A stretch of DNA of 64,000 nt. It comes from Methylobacterium variabile (GTDB lineage Bacteria > Pseudomonadota > Alphaproteobacteria > Rhizobiales > Beijerinckiaceae). The notes under the pieces were generated by a model, which saw only the letters and a list, made by a program, of their open reading frames with translations, did no database searches and was not told the DNA's origin. Location of the stretch: assembly GCF_001043975.1 (NCBI RefSeq), contig NZ_LABY01000013.1, positions 1 through 64,000 on the forward strand, given 5' to 3'. Below, one piece after another: positions 8,655 through 17,039 of this stretch (its first letter is position 1; each line of letters starts with the position of its first letter). Made by a program: the position numbers and the translations under genes.

Positions 8655-9278
8655 TCAGCGCTGGCGCGGTGCGTCGATGCCGAGCTCGCCCGCCATCCGG
8701 ACGAGATCGGCCAGGGAGCGGGCTTCCATCTTCTCCATCACCCGCCGCTTGTGCACCTTGGCGGTGATCTCCGAGACGCCGAGCTCGGCGGCGATCTGCT
8801 TGTTCATCAGCCCGCCGATCGCGAGGCCGAACACGTCGCGCTCGCGGCCCGTGAGCGAGGCGAGCCGGAGCGCGAGCGCGTCGCGGGCGGCCTTCGCCGC
8901 GAAGGCCGCCGCATCGAGGGCGAGCGCGCGGTCGATGGCCGCGAGGATGTCGTCGTCGTCGGCCGGCTTGGTCAGGAACTCCACGGCCCCTCCCCGCATC
9001 GCCCGCACGGTCATCGGGATCGTGCCGTAGCCGGTCAGGAAGATGATCGGGATCGTGGTGCCGGAGGCCTGGAACCGGGCCTGGACGTCGAGGCCGTCGT
9101 CGTGCGTCAGCCGGATGTCGAGGAGGATGCAGGCCGGCCGCGCGACGTCCGGGTTCGCGAGCAGGTCCGACGCATCGGTGTGCCCGGTGGCCTTGAGCCC
9201 GGCCGAGGCGCAGAGGCGGACGAGGGCCGTCCGCAGGGCCGCGTCGTCGTCGACGATGTGAACGGTGCCGGTCTGCAT
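8655..9278 (-). CDS. FixJ/NarL-type two-component response regulator
   Basis: A 207-aa regulator with an N-terminal receiver domain (acidic pocket at Asp10-Asp12, phosphoacceptor Asp54 in CILLDIRL, conserved Thr in FLTGYG and Lys in FLTKPADD) and a C-terminal LuxR-type helix-turn-helix (LTGRERDVFGLAIGG, then NKQIAAELGVSEITAKVHKRRVMEKM). This two-domain layout and length match the FixJ/TodT/StyR subgroup, which is often paired with PAS-containing sensor kinases that respond to redox or aromatic signals. It lies in the same direction as a single-domain receiver and a PAS-like histidine kinase (9367-11225), 88 bases downstream, so it is probably the DNA-binding output of that system. Target genes cannot be read from the sequence. 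Confidence 0.88.
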   Translation of the reverse strand: MQTGTVHIVDDDAALRTALVRLCASAGLKATGHTDASDLLANPDVARPACILLDIRLTHDDGLDVQARFQASGTTIPIIFLTGYGTIPMTVRAMRGGAVEFLTKPADDDDILAAIDRALALDAAAFAAKAARDALALRLASLTGRERDVFGLAIGGLMNKQIAAELGVSEITAKVHKRRVMEKMEARSLADLVRMAGELGIDAPRQR

Positions 9279-9366
9279 CAGGATCGGGGTGAGCGCGTCG
9301 CCGGCGAAAGGCCCGCCGATCGGGAGCCCGCGCCGGAAGCGGGGCCGTCAGGGGTCTAACACGGAA

Positions 9367-9750
9367 TCAGGGCGTGTCGAACACGCCCGCGAGGCAGCGC
9401 TCGAACTCCTCGGCATCGAACGGCTTGGCGAGATACGCGAAGGCCCCGGAGGCGAGCGCGCGCCGGCGGTTCACGTCGCTCGGGTATGCGGTGACGAGGA
9501 TCACCCGCAGCCGGGGGCGGCGCAGCCGCAGCTGGTGCAGCAGGTCGAGGCCGGAGAGGCCCGGCATCTGCAGGTCGGTGATGATGCAGCCGGGCTCGAT
9601 CGTGCCGAGGGCGGCGAGCAGGTGCCCGCCGTTCTCGAACGGCGTCGGCGCGTAGCCCAGGGATCCGACGAGCCGGGTCAGGGCGAGGCGGATCGCCGGA
9701 TCGTCGTCGACGATCGCGACCGAGCGAGGGGTCAGGCCGCGGCCCGGCAT
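9367..9750 (-). CDS. Single-domain response regulator (receiver only)
   Basis: A 127-aa stand-alone receiver domain: acidic triad Asp15-Asp17, phosphoacceptor Asp59 in CIITDLQMPG, Thr in VILVTAYP and Lys in YLAKPFDAEEF. It has no output domain, so it may relay phosphate or act as a sink between the upstream kinase and the FixJ-like regulator. The start codon lies 19 bases inside the end of the kinase gene (overlap 9732-9750), indicating translational coupling. The three genes 11225 to 8655 form one minus-strand signalling operon, a layout like that of StyS/TodS-type or FixLJ-type systems with an extra receiver. Confidence 0.86.
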   Translation of the reverse strand: MPGRGLTPRSVAIVDDDPAIRLALTRLVGSLGYAPTPFENGGHLLAALGTIEPGCIITDLQMPGLSGLDLLHQLRLRRPRLRVILVTAYPSDVNRRRALASGAFAYLAKPFDAEEFERCLAGVFDTP

Positions 9751-11225
9751 GCGGTCGGAAGCCGGACGTGGAAGGCGGCCCCGCCCCCAGGGGCCTCGTC
9801 GAGCCAGAGGTCGCCGCCATGGGCGTCGATGCAGCTGCGGCAGATCGCCAGGCCCATGCCCATGCCGCCGGGCTTCGTCGAGTGGAACGGCTCGAAGATC
9901 CGGGCCCGCTGCTCCGGGGGCACGCCCGGGCCGGCATCGCTCACCGTGACGCGGACCGCGCCGGGCTCGCCCCGCACGGTGATCGCGACGTCCCGGCGGC
10001 CGCGCGATCCCGCCATCGCCTGGGCGGCGTTGACGAGCAGGTTGACGAGGACCTGCTCGATCTGGACGAGGTCGCCGGTGACCGGCGGCAGGTCGGGATC
10101 GGCGGTGATGAGGACCGTGGCGCCGTTGGCGCGCAGCTCGCGCTCGGCGAGCAGCGTCGCCTCGCGGGCCGCCCCGACGAGGTCGACGGGCGCGAGCGCG
10201 AGGGAGGCCGTCCCGAACAGGGAGCGGGTGCGGGCGACGACGTCGCGGGCCCGCCGCGCCTCGGAGACGACGTCCTCGAGGGCGGCCGTCACCTCGGCGA
10301 GCTCCGGCTCCGGCCGCCTGAGCCAGCGCAGGGCCGCCTGGGCGTTGGCGGCGACCGCCGCGAGCGGCGTGTTGACCTCATGGGCGATCGACGCACTCAC
10401 CGCCCCGACGGTGATCGAGCGGGCCGCCCGGGCGAGGTCGCTCTCGGCGGCGGCGAGCCGCGCCTGCGCCTGCTTGTAGGCCGTGATGTCGAGCGAGGTG
10501 ACGAGGATGTCGGAGAACTCGGCCCGGTCGCGCGGCAGCATGGCGGTGAACAGCACGTCGCTCTGCTGGCCGTCCGCCCGGACGATGTGGGCCTCCGAGC
10601 GGAAGAAGCGGTCGCCGCGGCCGAGCGCGACGAGCCACTGCACGAAGGTCTGGTCGGTCGGCGGCAGCAGCCGGTCGAGCGGGCCGACGAAGGCCGCCTT
10701 GTTCCGCGCGCCCGTCTCCTCCAGGGTGAAGGCGTTGACGTCCTTGATCAGCACCCGGCCGCACAGGGCCCGCAGCTCCGCCGGCCGCGCGGCGAAATGG
10801 CTCTCGATGTCCGAGACGCCGGCCCGGCGCAGGCTCGCGACGGCCTCGGCGGCCATGCTCCAGTCCTCCCGCCACATCGAGATGCCGGCGCGCTCGAAGA
10901 TCGCGGAGAACCGCGCCTCGCTCGCCCGCAGGGCGCGCCGGAGCCGCGCGACGTGCAGGGTGGCGAACAGCGCCGCCAGGAGGCCACCCGCGCCCGCGAC
11001 GGCCGCCGCCTGTCCCGCGGCCATGCCCCACCCGGCAAGGCCGGCGAGGAGCGCCGGGGCCAGGACGGCAAGGCCGGCCCTCGCGCCGTCCTCGACGAGG
11101 CCCGGCCAGCGGCGGCGGGGGGCGGACAGCATCCAGGCCGGCCGCGCGTCGGCGGCGGGGGAGCCGTCGCTGGCGGAGGCGAGGCTCGGCCACCGCGAGA
11201 AGACCTGTCCCGAGCCCTGACCCAT
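9732..11225 (-). CDS. PAS-like sensor histidine kinase
   Basis: A 497-aa membrane-anchored kinase. A hydrophobic region at about residues 48-85 (AGLAVLAPALLAGLAGW, then AAAVAGAGGLLAALFATLHV) gives two membrane segments. A PAS-like sensor region (SEARFSAIFERAGISMW to VTSLDITAYKQAQARL) follows, then a dimerisation/phosphotransfer helix with His282 in ASIAHEVNTPLAAV, and a HATPase domain with N box (NLLVNAAQAM), G1 (DAGPGVP) and G2 (GMGMGLAICRS). The NTPLAAV variant of the H box is common in FixL/DctB-like soluble-sensing kinases. It heads the three-gene signalling operon and is divergent from the AraC gene at 11402. The ligand is unknown; the PAS region shows no obvious heme-binding histidine. 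Confidence 0.88.
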   Translation of the reverse strand: MGQGSGQVFSRWPSLASASDGSPAADARPAWMLSAPRRRWPGLVEDGARAGLAVLAPALLAGLAGWGMAAGQAAAVAGAGGLLAALFATLHVARLRRALRASEARFSAIFERAGISMWREDWSMAAEAVASLRRAGVSDIESHFAARPAELRALCGRVLIKDVNAFTLEETGARNKAAFVGPLDRLLPPTDQTFVQWLVALGRGDRFFRSEAHIVRADGQQSDVLFTAMLPRDRAEFSDILVTSLDITAYKQAQARLAAAESDLARAARSITVGAVSASIAHEVNTPLAAVAANAQAALRWLRRPEPELAEVTAALEDVVSEARRARDVVARTRSLFGTASLALAPVDLVGAAREATLLAERELRANGATVLITADPDLPPVTGDLVQIEQVLVNLLVNAAQAMAGSRGRRDVAITVRGEPGAVRVTVSDAGPGVPPEQRARIFEPFHSTKPGGMGMGLAICRSCIDAHGGDLWLDEAPGGGAAFHVRLPTACRAAA

Positions 11226-11360
11226 GTCGTCCTCCGCCGGGGCGCGGCTCCGGTGCCTCTCCGCAATGCCCGACCGCCGTCAGCGGGCACCGGCCTCGGC
11301 GCGGCGGACGTTTGGTGCAGGCACTAGGCGAGCCCGCCGCCCGTGTCGCCGATACGGGTG

Positions 11361-11366
11361 TATAAT
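11361..11366 (+). promoter_or_regulatory. Candidate -10 box for AraC gene
   Basis: TATAAT, an exact match to the sigma-70-type -10 consensus, lies 35 bases before the ATG of the AraC gene at 11402 in a region otherwise very GC-rich. No convincing -35 hexamer stands 16-18 bases upstream, so activation by a regulator, possibly the AraC protein itself, would be expected. The same 167-base gap must also carry the divergent kinase promoter. Confidence 0.4.
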
Positions 11367-11401
11367 AGCGCGGCCGTGGGACGGCTTGGACATTGTCGCG
11401 C

Positions 11402-12301
11402 ATGGATCTGCATCGGCACGGCGCGTTCAAGTTCCCCAATGCCGGCCTCGTCGCCTCGTCGCAGGGGCGGGGCTGGTCGGGCGTGGCGGCGGAGGTGCGC
11501 TGCCACCCGCCCGGAGACCTGCCGGCGATCGTGCCGACGCAGATGGAGATCACCATCGCGACGCGGCGCAGCCCCGGCGCCTATGTCAGCCGGAAAGGGG
11601 CGGGCCTGCGCCAGCGCACCGCCGTGGAGGCGGGCACCGTGTGGTTCTGCCCGGTCGGCGTGGCCGAGGACGACATCGGCATCTCGGGCCCCCTGCACGA
11701 CATCCTGCACGTCTACCTGCCGGTCGAGCGCTTCGCCCATCTGGCGGACCTCTACGGCGACCCGCGCATCCGCGCCGATGCGGTCCGCTACCTCGCCGAC
11801 GTCGACGACGACCTCGTCCGCCAGCTCGGTCTCGCGATCGGCCGCGAACTCCAGGCCGAGACCTCCGCCGGCCGGATGCTGGTCGAGGCGGCCTCGCTGT
11901 CGCTGGTGGCGCGGGTCGCGCAGATGTACGGTCACGACCGCCCCGAGCGGGCCGAGGCGGAGGCCGGCTCGACGTGCCAGGCCCGGATCCGTCGGGTGAC
12001 CGACTTCATCCGCGACAACCTCGACCGCGACCTGACCGTGGCCGAGCTCGCCGAGGTCGCCTGCCTGAGCCCGTTCCACTTCTCGCGGATGTTCAAGGCG
12101 GTCACCGGGAGCACGCCGCACAGCTTCGTCAGCGCCGCGCGCCTCGAGGAGGCCCGGCGCCTCCTGTCCCGGACCGCGACGCCGCTCGGCGAGATCGCCC
12201 ACCGCTCGGGCTTCTCCGGACAATCCGCCTTCAATATCGCGTTCAAGCGCGCGACCGGCTGCACGCCCGGGGATTATCGGCGCCAGCAGAGCCCGCAATA
12301 G
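11402..12301 (+). CDS. AraC family transcriptional regulator
   Basis: A 299-aa regulator. The N-terminal ~170 residues form a cupin-like ligand domain (the ILHVYLPVERFAHLADLYG stretch resembles other AraC members of this subgroup). The C-terminal ~100 residues hold the double helix-turn-helix DNA-binding domain: LTVAELAEVACLSPFHFSRMFKAV, then PLGEIAHRSGFSGQSAFNIAFKRATGCTPGDYR, the family signature. I prefer the ATG at 11402 over a TTG three codons upstream. It is transcribed away from the histidine kinase operon, and its own control region has a TATAAT box. Effector and targets are unknown. Confidence 0.87.
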   Translation: MDLHRHGAFKFPNAGLVASSQGRGWSGVAAEVRCHPPGDLPAIVPTQMEITIATRRSPGAYVSRKGAGLRQRTAVEAGTVWFCPVGVAEDDIGISGPLHDILHVYLPVERFAHLADLYGDPRIRADAVRYLADVDDDLVRQLGLAIGRELQAETSAGRMLVEAASLSLVARVAQMYGHDRPERAEAEAGSTCQARIRRVTDFIRDNLDRDLTVAELAEVACLSPFHFSRMFKAVTGSTPHSFVSAARLEEARRLLSRTATPLGEIAHRSGFSGQSAFNIAFKRATGCTPGDYRRQQSPQ

Positions 12302-12387
12302 CAAGCGCCGCAAACACCAGAGCAGGAATCGAAAAGACGGTCCCGGCCGACCCTGGGATCATGCACCCGTAGCCTCCGGGTGCTGGA

Positions 12388-13452
12388 ATGATTCTCGATT
12401 ACGCTTCTTCATCTCGCGCTGCCGCGGTGCCGCAGCGGCCCGGCCGGGCCAGGCGCGCGTCGCCCGCCCACGCGCAAGGCCTGAACGGCGCGCGCATGGC
12501 CGATCACCTCGGCGTCCGGGCGGGCGCGACGCTGACGGTGTCGCACGGGACCGGCAGTTCCTTGGTGGTCACCCGCCTCCAGGGCCTGCTCGCGCCCGGC
12601 ACCGAGACCCCGCCGCTCAGGCAGGAGGCCGAGTACAGCATCGTCGTGCAGCTGCGGCCGCTGCAGCGCCACGACTTCACCGTCGCCGGACGGCAGGTGC
12701 ATGCCGGCGCGGTCCCGGCCGACGCCGTCAGCGTGGTGAGCCTCGCCGACTCCCCGCGCTCGGTCATGAGCGGCCCCCTCGACGCCGTCCAGTTCTACGT
12801 GCCGCACGCCCTGGTCGACGCCGTGGCCCGGGAGAACGACGTCCCGCGGCCCTCCCACCTCGCCTGGCCGCGGGCGGACCGGGACCCGGTCGCCGCCGGC
12901 CTCGTCGCCCTGCTGCTCCCGGCCTTGGCCGAGCCCGATCCGGCACGGGCGATGTTCGTCGAGCACACCGCCACGGCCTTCCTCGCCCACGCCCTCGCGC
13001 ATTACGGCGACGGCGCGGCCCCGGCGGCGCAGCCGGCCCGCAGCGGCCTCTCGCCCTGGCAGGAGCGGCGGGCGCGGGACATCCTGCACGCCCGGTTTGC
13101 GACCACCCTGACCATCGCCGAGGTCGCCGAAGCCTGCCGGCTGTCGCCGAGCTACTTCGCGGCCGCCTTCCGGCGCAGCACCGGCCGGTCCCCGCACCGC
13201 TACCTGTCCGAGATCCGCATCACCGAGGCGAAGCGCCTCATGCTCGACACCGCGCTCCCGCTGGCCGACGTCGCCCTGCTCTGCGGCTTCGGTGACCAGA
13301 GCTACTTCACGCGGGCGTTCTCGCAGGCGGTGGGGACGAGCCCGGGACAGTGGCGGCGGGCGAACCGGGAGGGAGGCCGCGCGCACGAGAGCATTCTCCG
13401 ACGAAGCGAATGCCGGTTCGGCGAAGACAATGCGTCGGTATCAAAGACATAG
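12388..13452 (+). CDS. AraC family transcriptional regulator (paralogue 1)
   Basis: A 354-aa AraC-type activator. The C-terminal domain is clear (LTIAEVAEACRLSPSYFAAAFRRS, then PLADVALLCGFGDQSYFTRAFSQAVGTSPGQWRR). The N-terminal domain closely resembles those of the AraC genes at 26001 and 28115: shared stretches include VVTRLQGLLAPG, then PLQRHDFTVAGR, and the later DAVQFYVPHALVDAVAREND. An in-frame ATG at 12496 (MADHLGVR) would remove a low-complexity leader of 36 residues and aligns better with the paralogues, so the true start may be there. The gene follows the other AraC gene by 86 bases. Effector and targets are unknown. Confidence 0.86.
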   Translation: MILDYASSSRAAAVPQRPGRARRASPAHAQGLNGARMADHLGVRAGATLTVSHGTGSSLVVTRLQGLLAPGTETPPLRQEAEYSIVVQLRPLQRHDFTVAGRQVHAGAVPADAVSVVSLADSPRSVMSGPLDAVQFYVPHALVDAVARENDVPRPSHLAWPRADRDPVAAGLVALLLPALAEPDPARAMFVEHTATAFLAHALAHYGDGAAPAAQPARSGLSPWQERRARDILHARFATTLTIAEVAEACRLSPSYFAAAFRRSTGRSPHRYLSEIRITEAKRLMLDTALPLADVALLCGFGDQSYFTRAFSQAVGTSPGQWRRANREGGRAHESILRRSECRFGEDNASVSKT

Positions 13453-13490
13453 AGCGGCGCACGGTTGCAGCGGGATCGGGCGCTGCTTCA

Positions 13491-13707
13491 GAGCCTGTTT
13501 GACTTGCTGGACAGTATTAATGCCCTCTTCGTTCTTCCAGGGCCGCGCAGCGGAGCCCGGAATCCAGAACCGCAAGATGTTCAGAATAGAGCGGAACGCA
13601 ATTCGCCGTACCCGACACCACCTGAGTTTCTGGATTCCCGGCTCCGCTGCGCGGACCCGGAATGACATGCAGGGTGTCAACTCTGTGGGATCTAATCAAA
13701 CAGGCTC
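13491..13707. mobile_element. MITE-like element with 12-bp terminal inverted repeats
   Basis: 217 bases bounded by perfect 12-base terminal inverted repeats (GAGCCTGTTTGA at 13491-13502 and its complement at 13696-13707) and flanked on both sides by TCA, as expected for a 3-base TNA target duplication. No transposase gene is inside. Internally, two REP-like GC palindromes (about 13536-13566 and 13630-13664) are near-perfect inverted copies of each other. A shorter relative is at 40223-40339. The ends and TNA target suggest mobilisation by an IS5/IS1031-type transposase, which is inference. The right flank TCA is the stop codon of the adjacent TetR gene. Confidence 0.75.
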
Positions 13708-14418
13708 TCAGGGAACGCCCGGCGCGGCCTCCTCGACACCGATCACCGTGCGGGCGCCGTCGAGGAACAGCCGTACTTTCATGGCGACGATCTCCGACAC
13801 GTCGTCGACGGGCATGTTGTACACGAACTTGCGCACACCGAGATAGAAGATGCTGGCGTGCAGGCTCCAGATCGCCTCGATCTCGAGCGGCGTGACCGGC
13901 CGATCCGCGATCGAGGGCCGGCCCAAGTCTTCCCGGATCTGCGCGATGATCAGGGTGAAGACGCGCTCCTTGAGCAGGTCGAGGTAGCGGGTGTTGAAGT
14001 CGAGGCCTTTCAAGCCGGCGAACATGAACAGCCGGATCCACTCGTAGGTGAGGATCACGCTCGCGTAGTCGGTGTAGAAGGCGTTGAGCCGCTCGCGCAG
14101 GGGCAGGGACGCGTCGCGGATCGTCTCCTCCCAGAACGGATTCCACCGGCGCAGGAACACTTCCTGGTAGACGCGCTCGACGAGCGCCTCCTTGGTCGGG
14201 AAGTAGCGGTAGAGCAGCGGCTGGGTCACGTTCAGGCGCTTGGCGAGCTCCCGCGTCTGGCCCTCGAACCCGAACTCGGCGAAGAAGCCGACCGCGGCGC
14301 GGACGATCTCCTCCTCGCGCTGGGTCGGGCTCAGGCGGCGGCGCGCCGCCTCGGACGGTCGCGCGGGGGGCGGGGGCGTGCGGCGGGGAGCCGTCACGAA
14401 TTTCGTCGTCGCATCCAC
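13708..14418 (-). CDS. TetR/AcrR family transcriptional regulator
   Basis: A 236-aa repressor-type protein. After a disordered Pro/Arg-rich leader (~28 residues), the TetR DNA-binding domain runs from REEEIVRAAVGFFAEFGFEG to the recognition helix NVTQPLLYRYFPTKEALVERVY (about residues 35-85). The remaining ~150 residues are the variable helical ligand/dimer domain. The tail ends exactly at the flank of the MITE-like element, whose target duplication TCA supplies the stop codon, so insertion there may have altered or preserved the original C-terminus. It lies just downstream of the minus-strand monooxygenase/symporter/cupin operon and is the likely regulator of it; candidate operators are at 18323 and 18371. 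Confidence 0.88.
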   Translation of the reverse strand: MDATTKFVTAPRRTPPPPARPSEAARRRLSPTQREEEIVRAAVGFFAEFGFEGQTRELAKRLNVTQPLLYRYFPTKEALVERVYQEVFLRRWNPFWEETIRDASLPLRERLNAFYTDYASVILTYEWIRLFMFAGLKGLDFNTRYLDLLKERVFTLIIAQIREDLGRPSIADRPVTPLEIEAIWSLHASIFYLGVRKFVYNMPVDDVSEIVAMKVRLFLDGARTVIGVEEAAPGVP

Positions 14419-14499
14419 GCTCGCAACTTATCACACGGCATCGCGGATTGGCCACCGGGCGCCGCGACCGCGCGGGGCCGAGACCGACTGATGGAGAAC

Positions 14500-14521
14500 G
14501 GAGTGATCGCATGATCACTCC
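14500..14521. promoter_or_regulatory. Perfect inverted repeat between cupin gene and TetR gene
   Basis: Arms GGAGTGATC and GATCACTCC (9 bases, exact complement) around a GCAT centre. It sits 11 bases past the end of the minus-strand cupin gene and 82 bases before the TetR start. It could end the upstream operon transcript or be an operator for the TetR gene. No U-tract follows, which slightly favours a protein-binding role. Inference only. Confidence 0.45.
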
Positions 14522-14531
14522 GCCGGCGCCT

Positions 14532-14960
14532 TCACGCGGCGCGGTCGAGCCGCAGGGGCGGGTTGGCGCTGTCGAGGAACTCGACGGTGGTGAAGACGAG
14601 CTCGGTCTCGCCGATATTCTCAAGGTCGTGGATCATGAAGGCGCTCGCGTCGAAGCGATGGTGCTGGGTATCGCCGGGCGCGTACGTCACCTCCGCGACC
14701 CGGCCGTCGGCGTAGTGCGAGCGGGCCCGTCCGCCTGTCACTGCCGTCCAGAAATAGTCGAGCACGTGGGTGTGGAAGCCGATCCGCTCGCCGGGCTTGA
14801 GGCTGAGCAGCCAGACCCGGACGCGGTCGGTCTCGGAGACCAGCCGGCTGCCGACCTGCCCGTTGCCGGCGCGCGCGGCGAATTCCCGACGCAGGGACTC
14901 GGGCCAGGCCTCAGGCGGGGTCGGCCAGTCGTAGGACGCGGTGTCGTCGGACGCGGTCAT
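14532..14960 (-). CDS. Small cupin-domain protein
   Basis: A 142-aa single cupin barrel. The core is RIGFHTHVLDYFWTAVTGG, with the family's histidine pair and an acidic residue, and YAPGDTQHHRFDASAFMIHDLENIG with a later histidine. Such proteins bind a divalent metal and act as small dioxygenases, isomerases or ligand sensors. I chose the ATG at 14960 because a strong Shine-Dalgarno (AGGAGGATCCC) directly precedes it; a longer frame to 15047 overlaps the symporter gene. It is 13 bases after the symporter stop and is the last gene of the monooxygenase operon, so it may act on the ring-hydroxylated product. Confidence 0.8.
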   Translation of the reverse strand: MTASDDTASYDWPTPPEAWPESLRREFAARAGNGQVGSRLVSETDRVRVWLLSLKPGERIGFHTHVLDYFWTAVTGGRARSHYADGRVAEVTYAPGDTQHHRFDASAFMIHDLENIGETELVFTTVEFLDSANPPLRLDRAA

Positions 14961-14973
14961 GGGATCCTCCTCA

Positions 14974-16653
14974 TCAATGGGCGGCGACGGGGTGGGGCCG
15001 GTCGCTGCCGGTCTGGGCAGCGACGTGCTGGGCGCGGAAGGCGGCACGGGCGGCGGCGGCGGCCGGGCTGCGGTCGAGGCGCGAGACCGTGATCGCCGTC
15101 AGGAAGGCGAGCGGCACCGAGAACAAGGCCGGGTTGTCGTAAGCGAACGGCGCCGCGCCGAGGCCCAGGACAGCGCTCCAGATGCCGGGTCCGAGGATCA
15201 TCAGGCCGAGCGCGCAGACGAGCCCGGCGAGAGATCCGGCGACGGCGCCCCGCGTCGTCAGGCCTGGCCAGGAGACCGAGAGCACCAGCACCGGGAAGTT
15301 GGCGCTCGCCGCGATGGCGAAGACCAGCCCGACCAGGAAGGCGATGTTCTGGTTCTCGAAGGCGAGGCCGAGCGCCATCGCGCAGAGGCTGATGACCACC
15401 GTCGCGCCCTTCGAAACCCGCACCTCCTCCGCCTCGCCCGCCCGGCCGCGGCGCAGCACCCGGGCGTAGAGATCGTGGCTCGCCGCCGAGGCCCCGGCGA
15501 TGGCCAGCCCCGAGACCACCGCCAGGATGGTCGCGAAGGCGACGGCCGAGATGAAGCCGAGGAGCGGTGCACCGCCGAGCCGGTCGGCGAGGTGAAGCGC
15601 CACCATGTTGGGCCCGCCGATCAGTCGCCCGGCAGCGTCGGTGAAGGCCGGCTCGCCGAGCACGAGCGCGATCGCCCCGAAGCCGAGGACGAACAGTAGC
15701 GTGTAGAACACCGTGATGAAGCCGGTGGCGACGAGCACCGAGAGCCGGGCCTGGCGCGCATCCGCCACGGTGAAGAAGCGCATCAGGATGTGCGGCAGGC
15801 CGGCGGTGCCGAAGATCAGCGCGACGCCGAGCGACAGGGCCGAGACCGGATCGCGCACCAGGCCGCCCGGCGCCATGATGGCCTGGCTCTTCGGGTGCAG
15901 CGCGACTGCCCGGGCGAACAAGGCCTCCGGGCTGAAGCCGAAGCGGGCGAGGATCAGCCCCGCCATCAGCGCCGTGCCGAAGAGGAGCAGGACCGCCTTG
16001 ATGATCTGCACCCAGGTCGTCGCCCGCATGCCGCCGAAGGCGACGTAGAGCATCATCAGGACGCCCACGAGCGCGACCGCAGTGGCGTAGGGCAGGCCGA
16101 ACAGGAGCTCGATCAGCTTGCCGGCCCCGACCATCTGGGCGATCAGGTAGAGGAGCACGATGACGAGGGTGTTGAGGCCCGCCACCAGCCGCACCGGCAC
16201 CTCGGACAGGCGGTAGGCGACCACGTCCGCGAAGGTGTAGCGGCCGAGGTTGCGCAGGGGTTCGGCGATGAGGAACAGGATCATCGGGAAGCCGACCAGG
16301 AAGCCGACCGCGTAGATCATCCCGTCGTAGCCCGAGCCGTAGACGAGCGCCGTCACGCCGAGGAAGGTCGCGGCGGAGGTGTAGTCGCCCGCGATGGCGA
16401 GCCCGTTCTGGACGCCCCCGAGGGAGCCGCCGGCGGCGTAGAAATCGCTCGCCGTGCGGGTGCCGCGCCGCGCGGCCCGGGCGGTGATGGCCAGCGTGAC
16501 GGCGACGAAGGCGAGGAAGAGCCCGATCGCGATCGGGTTCACGCCCTGGCGGCTCGTCGGGCCCGACAGGGCGTCGGCCGCGGCGGGCCCCGCCAGGACA
16601 ATCCCCGCCAGGGCGGGCGCCGTCAGCGCCGGCAGGAGGATGCGGGCGATCAT
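14974..16653 (-). CDS. Sodium:solute symporter (ActP-like monocarboxylate permease)
   Basis: A 559-aa inner-membrane transporter of the SSS family with a signal-like first segment ([16 protein letters not shown]) and about 13 further membrane helices. [38 protein letters not shown] and [23 protein letters not shown] are hallmarks of the acetate permease ActP group, which carries acetate, glycolate, pyruvate or related carboxylates with a cation. Its start overlaps the stop of the DUF485 gene by 4 bases (ATGA), the same pairing as E. coli yjcH-actP. Here the pair is embedded between a FAD ring monooxygenase and a cupin, so the cargo is more likely an aromatic or heterocyclic carboxylate than acetate; that is inference. 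Confidence 0.88.
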   Translation of the reverse strand: MIARILLPALTAPALAGIVLAGPAAADALSGPTSRQGVNPIAIGLFLAFVAVTLAITARAARRGTRTASDFYAAGGSLGGVQNGLAIAGDYTSAATFLGVTALVYGSGYDGMIYAVGFLVGFPMILFLIAEPLRNLGRYTFADVVAYRLSEVPVRLVAGLNTLVIVLLYLIAQMVGAGKLIELLFGLPYATAVALVGVLMMLYVAFGGMRATTWVQIIKAVLLLFGTALMAGLILARFGFSPEALFARAVALHPKSQAIMAPGGLVRDPVSALSLGVALIFGTAGLPHILMRFFTVADARQARLSVLVATGFITVFYTLLFVLGFGAIALVLGEPAFTDAAGRLIGGPNMVALHLADRLGGAPLLGFISAVAFATILAVVSGLAIAGASAASHDLYARVLRRGRAGEAEEVRVSKGATVVISLCAMALGLAFENQNIAFLVGLVFAIAASANFPVLVLSVSWPGLTTRGAVAGSLAGLVCALGLMILGPGIWSAVLGLGAAPFAYDNPALFSVPLAFLTAITVSRLDRSPAAAAARAAFRAQHVAAQTGSDRPHPVAAH

Positions 16654-16949
16654 CGCAGATCCTCCCGCAGGCGGTCGCTCAGGGCATCGAGCCGGATGTT
16701 GGCGACCGCGACGTAGATCGCCGTCAGGACGAAGCCGAGGGCGAGCAGCCCCGCTCCCGCGACGATGCCCCAGGTCGTCGTCGCGCCCTCCGCCACGGGC
16801 CGACCGAGGGCGCCTGGGCGGAACGCGATGGTGAGGATGTAGGCGAAGTAGGCTCCCGCCATCACCGTCGCGAGCACCCGCCCGAGGCAGCTGCGCTCGA
16901 AGGCAAGGCGGCGGAAGGCCGGATGGCCCTCGATCCGCTCGATCTCCAT
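16650..16949 (-). CDS. DUF485 membrane protein (YjcH-like)
   Basis: A 99-aa inner-membrane protein with two hydrophobic segments ([19 protein letters not shown] and [23 protein letters not shown]) joined by a short loop, and charged ends ([10 protein letters not shown] at the start, [10 protein letters not shown] at the end). This is the DUF485/YjcH layout, whose genes nearly always sit next to ActP-type symporters and are thought to be a small accessory subunit. It overlaps the symporter start by 4 bases. The ATG at 16949 has an AGGAGGAC Shine-Dalgarno. Confidence 0.86.
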   Translation of the reverse strand: MEIERIEGHPAFRRLAFERSCLGRVLATVMAGAYFAYILTIAFRPGALGRPVAEGATTTWGIVAGAGLLALGFVLTAIYVAVANIRLDALSDRLREDLR

Positions 16950-16979
16950 GTGGTCGTCCTCCTCAGTTTCTCTGGGGAT

Positions 16980-17039
16980 CAGGCTCTTGGGAAGCAGGCT
17001 CTTGGGAAGCAGGCTCTTGGGAAACAGGCTCTTGGGGAT
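16980..17039. repeat. Four tandem copies of a 15-bp unit
   Basis: CAGGCTCTTGGGAAG is repeated four times head to tail with no spacer: copies 1 and 2 are identical, copy 3 ends in A, copy 4 ends in GGAT. The array fills most of the gap between the DUF485 gene (start 16949) and the end of the monooxygenase gene; its last bases touch that stop codon. Unit multiples of three suggest it may once have been coding, but it is now intergenic. It could vary in copy number by slippage. Confidence 0.85.

Noticed and set aside
16980-17039. Possible CRISPR array
   Set aside because: The units are 15 bases and directly adjacent with no unique spacers, and no cas genes are present.
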